From the NCBI RefSeq assembly GCF_028858725.1, contig NC_084776.1, positions 1,426,001 through 1,490,000 on the forward strand: DNA of 64,000 nt, given 5' to 3'. This DNA is from Colius striatus (taxonomy: Eukaryota > Chordata > Aves > Coliiformes > Coliidae). This document shows, in pieces, positions 57,561 through 64,000 of the stretch. The stretch's first letter is position 1, and the number at the start of each line of letters is the position of its first letter. Under the pieces are notes generated by a model that was not told where the DNA came from, did no database searches, and worked only from the letters and a program-made list of their open reading frames with translations. Position numbers and translations under genes: made by a program.

Positions 57561-58474
57561 CCTCTCTGTCACTGCTGCAGCAGGATGTGGCCAGCAGGGG
57601 TGTGTGGCCCTGGGAAGGTGCCAGGATGAGGCCCAGAATGGTGCATGGTCGTATCCTTGTGGGTCTCCAGCCTATTGGGGTCTGTAGCTGGAGGGGACAG
57701 GGATGGGCTGGTGGGCTGGGGGAGGAGGAAGGTGACTTGTGCTGCACTGGGCACTTTTGGCAGCGCCAGCAGCAGCCCCCTGTCACTGGTGATTTCTCCT
57801 GGGGTGATTGGTAGCCACCTGCACCGCCACATGAGCTGGGCACAGGCTGCTCTGCCCCTCAGGCCTGGTAGGAGAAGCTGGGTGATGATGCACCAGCTTC
57901 ACCGAAACAAACGTGGGGCTGAAGCCGAGGCTCAGCCCACAGCACCAGCACCCCCTGCCTTGGCCAGGGCGTGTGCATTGCTGCTCTCCCTGGCATTGGA
58001 GTGTTTGCAGGGCTGGTTGGAGCTGGGGATGTGTGGCCCAGTGCCACAGCCCCCTCTTCACCCACCCCCTGGGCTGGGAGAAGTTGGGGTGTCAATGCTG
58101 AGCCCAGCCACTGGCTGTTGGCACCTTGGAGCTCAGAGCTGGAGGAGCAGAGGGCATTGCTGGCATTGCTGGCAGGTGACTCATCTGACCTACTTGGGGG
58201 CTGGTGCCAAAGGGACTGCAGCACCCAGAGGTGCCTGTCCCCTCCCTGGGAAGCAAAGGCAGCCCCGACGCCCCGCTCGGGCGGAGGCATTTGCTCGGAG
58301 GCAGATGGAGGAGTCTGGTTTGGCTGGAAAAATCCTGCCCCTTGTTTGCAGCCCAGCTCCAGCCTCAGGCATCCTCAGGCTTGTGCAAGAGAGACCTTCC
58401 TCCCACCTGGGCTGAGACATGGAGCCGCCAGAGATGTGGGGTTGAGCAGGTCTGAGGAGTTGAGCAACAGAGGT

Positions 58475-58580
58475 GAGCTCCCCGTGCCAGGGATGGTCCT
58501 TGTGTAAGGGAGAGATGCTCCCTGTGTGAGGGATGCTGCTCGTGCAAGGGATTCTCCCCCTGCCAGGAGAGTGCTCCTGT
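58475..58580 (+). repeat. Degenerate short repeat downstream of SDK2
   Basis: Four or five diverged units of about 25 bases such as CTCCCTGTGTGAGGGATG and CTCGTGCAAGGGATT. Confidence 0.65.
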
Positions 58581-59111
58581 CCCATGCAGGACACGTCAGC
58601 CCTTGTGAGCAGCAACAACCCAGTGAGCACTGATGCAGTCCCTGGACATGGGCACAGCAGGATGCAGGTCTCAGGAGGTGCCTGGTGGGCTCTGCACATA
58701 CCCCCTGGCGTGGCAGGGTGCTGCAGGCTTGGCAGCTGGAGCAGAGCAGAGCCCAGGCCCTGCAATCCCACCCTGTCCCAGCTTGTCCCTGGGAGGAGAA
58801 GCTGGAGGGTGCAGCAACATCTGCAGCAGGTTTGGAGCTGGTTCTGTGCCAGGAGGTGAAGCCACTGATGTGGCTGTGGCCACAGTGCCCTGGGCCCTGT
58901 GGCAGCGCTGGTGGTGAAGCCAAGGTGAACCCTTTCTGCTTGTGGTGTCCCACAGCTGAAGGACGGAGCACCCAAGGAAGTGGCAGATCCCACATCAGCG
59001 GTGGGTTTGTTCTCTGCTCCTCTGGAACCTTCTCAGGGTGGCCCAGGAGCTGCTCAGGGGGCACAAAGCCTGGTCTGGGCACAGCAGAGACGGGCTGAGT
59101 GCCAGTGGCAG

Positions 59112-59412
59112 CGGAATCACAGGGTGGTGGGGGCTGGAAGGGCCCTGCAGAGCTGCTGCAGCCCCAGCCCCTGCTCCAGCAGCTTCCCCTGGCTCAGGGA
59201 GCACAGGAACGTGTCCAGGTGAGGTTGGAAACCTCCTGAGCAGGAGCCTCCACACCCTCCCTGGGCAGCCTGGGCCAGGGCTCCCTCCCCTCAGCACCAA
59301 AGGACTTGCTCCTGGTGTTTAAGTGGAACTTGTTGTGTCCCAGCTTATGCCCATCACCCCTTGTCCTGTCCAAGCCCACCACTGACCCACATCCCTCGAC
59401 ACAGCAGGAGCT
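59112..59412 (-). mobile_element. CR1 LINE fragment, intergenic
   Basis: Inverted CR1: GGAATCACAGGGTGGTGGGG, CTGGAAGGGCCCTGCAGAG, ACAGGAACGTGTCCAGGTG, CCTCCCTGGGCAGCCTGGGC and ATCACCCCTTGTCCTGTCC. It resembles the intron 26 subfamily. Confidence 0.85.
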
Positions 59413-62400
59413 CTCACTCACCTGTACTGCCTCAGTTTCCCCACCTCTCCCCCACCTCAGCTTTCACCAGGCTGCTGCCACCAGCAGCTCTTTCCAGAAG
59501 TGCCCGTGGGCAGGTGAGTGCTGCCGGTGCCCATCCCCGCTGCCACTCTCGAGGCTGCTCTGTGCAGGGCGAGCTGTCGGCACCAATCAGTCCCTGGGGA
59601 CCAAATTGGCCTTGGCATATCCCCTGGCTGCTGCTCAGCGGTGGCCTGTGGCTCTGCCAAGGGCACAGCATCTCCAGCTTATCAGGGCTGGTGAGTCAGA
59701 GGGGGCAGAGGGGAGACGCTGTGCCAGACCGTGCTGTGCCAACAGGGTGGCACCGGAGCGATACCCTGGATGCAAAGTGTGCCAGGAACAGGGCTCACAG
59801 CGTGTCAAGCTGGGCTGGGTGCTGTGATTGACTGGTTCCAGCTGAAGCAGTGCTGGTGGTGGAAGAGGCAGGTAACAACAGTTTATTCTCCAGGTCGAGA
59901 TTAGATCAAGCAGGGAGTAAGGAGAGCAAAGGGCAACGCTGGCTAAGGGCTGGAGGAGCAGCAGCCCTGCAGCCTGGGCTCTCCCTTTCCTCCAGCAGCC
60001 TCCCTGGCAGCTCCTGGGGCACAGCTCGGTGTCCCCACCTTTCCCTCGCCTTGGGCTGCGGGCACAGGGACGGCCCCTCCTGCCACACCAGGCCTCGGCG
60101 CATCCTCAGAGCTGCCGGTGCCAGGCTGGGAGGACAGAGCCAGCAACGGGCATGGCAGCAGCACCCTCCTGGCTCAGCAGGGAGAGGAGAGCAGGGGTGA
60201 GGATGGACCCGGGTCTGCACCCTGTCCCTCAGGCTCCTGGCACACACCGTGGCACCTCAGCCAAAGGGATCCCAGCGCCGAGGCTGTGCCAGGGCACGTG
60301 GGCACCGCCAGCCGTGGCGGGTGCCCGCAGCAGCCGTGCTCCAGGTGGGATCCCCAGGGGGAAACCGAGGTGGCTGCATGAGGGCTGGGTGATGGGGTCC
60401 TGGGTGGGCAGTGGGCTGTGTGAGCCTGCTCCCTGGCAGTGCCAGCCAGGGCAGCGTGCTGGGTGGGAGAGGCTGGCAGCTGCATGGAGAGCTCGCCCAC
60501 GGCAGGCTCCGACCCGCACACGGCTTGTCCTGGCACTCACCCCTGTGCCCACGGGTGCAGGCTGAGTGGGATCCCACTGGGGTGTGCTGGCTGCCCACAC
60601 AACCCCTCACCCCTGGGCGAATGGCACGGGGAAGGGGTGGAAGCTCATGGCTGTTGGTGCAGCTGGTGCCCGTGGGGCTGGTTGGGGAGGTTTCTGGCAG
60701 GGGCCGGTGCTGGGCCCTGGCACTAGGGAGGTGTGGAGGGGCTGGGGGAGCTGTGCCTCATTCCCAGCACTCTGGGGTGTCTGGATGGTGATCCCCACGC
60801 CCTGCTGCAGCTCTGGGGCTCGGGGAAAGCGCCCGCCTGGCTCAGCAGCATCTCCTTTGCAGCCAAGGCAGCGTCAGAGACAAAGCTGGCAGGAGCTGGC
60901 AGCAGCGGGGGGGACGGCGCTGCCGGGAAGCTGAGGCACTTCTCCCTGCCCTGCTTTTCAAAGTGCTTTTCAATCCTTTTTCTTCTCTGCTTTCAAAAGC
61001 TGCTGAGAAGCAGTAAAAGGAGCCAGCGGCGGGTTCAGCAGAGGTGGGAGCGATGCAGCCACCCGCTCCCGAGCCTCCCAGCACCCCGACCTCTCCCCAA
61101 GGGCAGCCCCAGCCCTCTGCCCGGCCCGAGCTGATGCGGAGGAGAGAGGAGGGGGCTGTTCTCTCCCGGGTAATTCTTCAGGTTGAGTGGGTGCCTGCTC
61201 TCCCCAGCCCAGCCCAGCCCAGGCCAGCCCGGGAGCTTCCCCGGTGGCTCCCAGCAGCCTGCTGATGTTAATCCCTCCTGACTGCACTGTCTCAGCCGGC
61301 GCTGTGCTCCCGTGACGGTGTCAGGTGAGGCGAGCAGCACACCAGCCCTCTATTAACGGGCACTGCCCCCACACGAGTGGGGAGAGCTGCTGGTGGGGGC
61401 TCCGGCAAACCCTCCTCCTCTTCCTCACCCTCTGACAACCCGCTGCTGTGGCCAGCAATGGCTCTGCAGGAGCCTTGGTCCACTGCTGGCACCGGGCTTT
61501 CCCTCCTGCCTCAGTTTCCCCACGTGGAAAGCAAGGAAAATCAAATTTGCCAAGCAAAGCAGGTATGGAAATGGCACTGGTGTGAGCTGAGGGAGCAGCA
61601 CGGCCTGGGAAACACCCCTGGGAACGGGGCTGCTGCTGGACAGCCGGGCTGTGGGCAGAGGCTGTGCCCAGGCTGCGTTGGCCCCCGTGCCCAGTCCAGC
61701 AGAGCCTCTCCACTGTGCCAACCCCAGCACCTCCGTGGTGCCATGCTCAGCCCAGCTGCCTGCAGAAGCGGTGGCTCCGTGGTTATGCAGCGGGGGGCCT
61801 CCTGCCCTTCCCACGGGGAAAAGTGTCTGTGCCAGACGAGCCATCAGAGTGCCCAGCGCTGCCCAGCCCTGGCTGCTCCCACAACCACGGCCCCTGTGGT
61901 GGTGCCACCGAGCCCAGGGGATGGAGCTCCTTGCATCAGTGACACGAGAGGTCTTCGTGCCCACCCTCCCTTCCCGTCTGCAGCATCGTGTCCCAGCACC
62001 CCCAGGACACACGGCTGGGGCATCCTGAGCCCCGCTCGCCCCCTCTCTCCCCAAGCCCAGCTCCCTCTGCAGCGCTGCCAGACGCTCAGGAATATGCATG
62101 AGACGCTACATGAGGCAGATTCGGGATAATCTCGTCTCTCCCGCCTCTTTTCTCACAAAGGTCTCGCTTTAATCCGCGGGAGCGGCTCCGCAGCCCCGCA
62201 CTCTCCCTTTCAGCGCAACGGCGGGGAGGGGAGCGGGGAGAGCACCCCCCATCGTCCCGGCTCAGGGGGGATGGAGCGGCAGCGCTGGCTGGGGACATGG
62301 AGCCGGGGAGGCGGGCTGCGGGTGCCGCAGCCTCGGGGTGCCGCGGTCACGAGTGGAGCGGGGACACGGGGGCTGCCCCGCGGCTGAACTCGCTTCCTCC

Positions 62401-62743
62401 TAGAGGCTCAGTTCCGTTCTTAATACCTCTTAATTAATTAAAGAGCCGCTCACCCTCCACCTCCCCCCCCACCCCCCCCGCGCCGCTCTGCCGGGGACGC
62501 GGCCAGCCCCCCTCTGCCTCCCGCGGCCCCCCGAGAGCGGAAACGCCCCAAAGCCCCCGCGGATCCCCACTGGCGGGGACGCACACGCCGTGCCCGCCCG
62601 GGAGCGGCCCGGGACCCCCCGCGCTGGGGCCGCGCCCGGGACCCCGCGCGAGCCGCCGGGACCCCCCCGTGGCACGCGGGTTTGAATGGAGGGGTGGGGC
62701 TGCCCCGTGACGTGGCGCCGCGCCATTGGCCCGGGCGGGGCGG

Positions 62744-62751
62744 TGACGTCA
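62744..62751. promoter_or_regulatory. Perfect cAMP-response element
   Basis: Palindromic TGACGTCA, the full CREB/ATF site, inside an unmethylated-type CpG island. A half-site (TGACGT) lies about 35 bases upstream at 62708. Position relative to the suspected start fits a functional CRE. Confidence 0.6.
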
Positions 62752-62790
62752 TGCCCGCCGCGGCGGCAGCGGGGGGGCGGCGGCGCTGGG

Positions 62791-62816
62791 GCTCGGCTCG
62801 GCTCGGCTCGGCTCGG
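62791..62816 (+). repeat. GGCTC pentanucleotide run
   Basis: Five perfect GCTCG units just before the candidate first exon in the downstream CpG island. Confidence 0.9.
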
Positions 62817-62828
62817 ACCCGACCCGCC

Positions 62829-62858
62829 ATGGACCGGCCACGGCGACCGGCCGCACAG
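62829..62858 (+). other. Candidate first exon segment of an unidentified gene
   Basis: An ATG in good context (CCGCCATGG) is followed by ten codons (MDRPRRPAAQ) and a strong donor CAG|GTACGG. It could be a short coding first exon or simply a 5' leader with a chance ATG. The partner exon is not in the window and I do not recognise the peptide. By mammalian gene order CDC42EP4 is one candidate, but its first exon is non-coding in mammals, so this is only a guess. Confidence 0.3.
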
Positions 62859-63500
62859 GTACGGAGGGGAGACAACCCGGACGTGCTGGGGGCCGGTTCG
62901 GCTCGGCCCGGTTCGGTGTAGCGCCGGGGGGAGCAGCCGGGCCCCGGCTCGGCTATTGTCCGGCGGCGGGCGGGGTCCCCGGGGCTGCCCCGCTCCGGTA
63001 ACGGGCTGGGGGCGGCAGTGACCCCCCTCCGCAGCGCGGCGAGGGTCCGCGGTACGGCTGGGCGAAGGGGTTAAAGAGGGTGCGGAGCCGTGTTTGCTCG
63101 GCGTGGGGCTCCCGGCAGGCTCACCCCGGCCCGGCGGCAGCTCGCCCGCCGCTCCCCGCGCTCCGTCGAGCCCGTTCGGGGCTCCGCGGTGACCGGAACC
63201 GGCGGCGGACGGGGCGGTGGCTGCCCGCGGCCCTTCGCGGAAAGGTCGATCCTCCCAGCGCTGGAGCGGGTCCAGCAGCACCCCGGGGCTGGCCGGGGCT
63301 GGGCGCGGGTTGGTGCTGAGTCAGAGCCGCCCGAAATCCCCCTCCAGCCCTTCCTCCCGGCAGCCTGGCACCGGGCTCAGGGCTCGCTGCTCGGGCTCCA
63401 GCCTCCCCGGCCGGCCCCCAGCCTGCCCTACTCGCCCTTCCCGGGGAGCACATGCTGGCTACTGCGGGTTTCCCCGGAGAGCCGGGACCTGCCCGGCTCT

Positions 63501-64000
63501 GCAAGCCTGGGCACGGGGCTGGCTCCCGAAGCCGCTCCGGCAGGCACCCGCGGGCTGGTGGGCAGCGGCTGCTGGTGGGCAGCCGGGCTCGGCCCGCGCC
63601 GCCCTGGGCTGACCCCAGCGTTAAGTATGGATGTTTCCGAGTGCCGAATCTATAGATCAGGAAGGCTGCTCTAAAGATCGTTAGCAGGCTAGGGGGGGGA
63701 AACTGAGGCACGGAGCGAGGCAGCAAAGGGAGCACAGGTCTCGGCACCCCGGGACGGGACTTTCTTCCTATTTAGGTGCACAGTAAACAAGTCTGTTTTG
63801 GTCACAGCTCCCTCGGAGACCGTGGAGCAAATCCAGAGGACGTTTAGCACCGAGGAGGCTCAGTGGGTTCGGCTCTCGGGCGAGAAGAGCAAGGCTGCCC
63901 CGAGTCCCCACGGCCGCGGCTGAGCCGGTGCTGGGGCTCCCTGCCCGGCCCCGCTGCCGGCAGCGTTGTGCTGACCGTGGCGGTCTGTGCCTTTGTTCCC
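63501..64000. other. Flank of the downstream CpG island
   Basis: Sequence leaving the CpG island, presumably first-intron sequence of the next gene. No recognisable coding exon, RNA gene or repeat. Confidence 0.5.

Larger units (their letters stand above)
57561..62399. other. Intergenic region downstream of SDK2
   Basis: GC-rich sequence in which I recognise no gene on either strand. It contains one CR1 fragment and a short degenerate repeat near 58.5 kb. Longer open frames occur, but none resembles a known protein and they follow from high GC content. In mammals the next gene 3' of SDK2 on the same strand is CDC42EP4; no part of its coding sequence is seen here. Confidence 0.6.
62400..63500. 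promoter_or_regulatory. CpG island, likely promoter of the next gene
   Basis: A second strongly CpG-rich island. Within 110 bases lie an inverted CCAAT box (ATTGG at 62725), a GC box (GGGCGGGG at 62733) and a perfect CRE (TGACGTCA at 62744). These are followed by five GGCTC repeats and a short candidate first exon. The layout points to + strand transcription starting near 62780-62820, but CpG promoters are often bidirectional. Confidence 0.6.

Noticed and set aside
62430-63281. 283-codon open frame on the - strand in the downstream CpG island
   Set aside because: Composition is that of a translated CpG island, with no domain and no splice partner. A real - strand transcript cannot be excluded, but the frame is not evidence for one.

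Overview
This is vertebrate nuclear DNA, most probably from a bird. Three things point that way: several truncated CR1 LINE fragments with the family's typical 3' ends, a GC-rich base composition with very short introns as on avian microchromosomes, and one long spliced gene whose protein matches vertebrate sidekick-2 almost exon for exon.

The window holds the whole coding region of SDK2 on the + strand, in 45 exons from the start codon at 9363 to the stop codon ending at 56567. The reading frame was followed across every junction. The exons sum to 6522 bases, or 2173 codons plus stop, close to the roughly 2170 residues of mammalian SDK2. The order is signal peptide, six Ig domains (exons 2-13), thirteen fibronectin type III domains (exons 14-41), one transmembrane helix (exon 42) and a cytoplasmic tail ending in a PDZ-binding motif (exons 42-45). 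SDK2 is a homophilic synaptic adhesion protein, best known for directing layer-specific connections in the retina.

Layout: 1-8459 is intergenic with no gene I recognise. About 8460-9362 is a CpG-rich promoter and 5' leader. Intron 1 (17.5 kb) and intron 2 (7.9 kb) hold most of the non-coding sequence, including AT-rich islands with homeodomain-type TAATTA sites that could be regulatory. From exon 3 onward the gene is compressed, with many introns of 69-130 bases. Several of the longer introns have been filled by minisatellites or CR1 pieces. The 3' UTR runs to a polyadenylation signal at 57531. After about 5 kb of apparently empty intergenic DNA, a second CpG island at about 62.4-63.5 kb carries a CRE, a CCAAT box and a GC box. 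It looks like the promoter of the next gene, whose body lies outside the window.

The points most worth a second look are a GC-AG intron, a penultimate exon with weak splice sites on both sides, a 75-base intron that is open in frame, and tandem repeats that fill introns with splice-site look-alikes. I found no bacterial, CRISPR, viral or defence-type system here.
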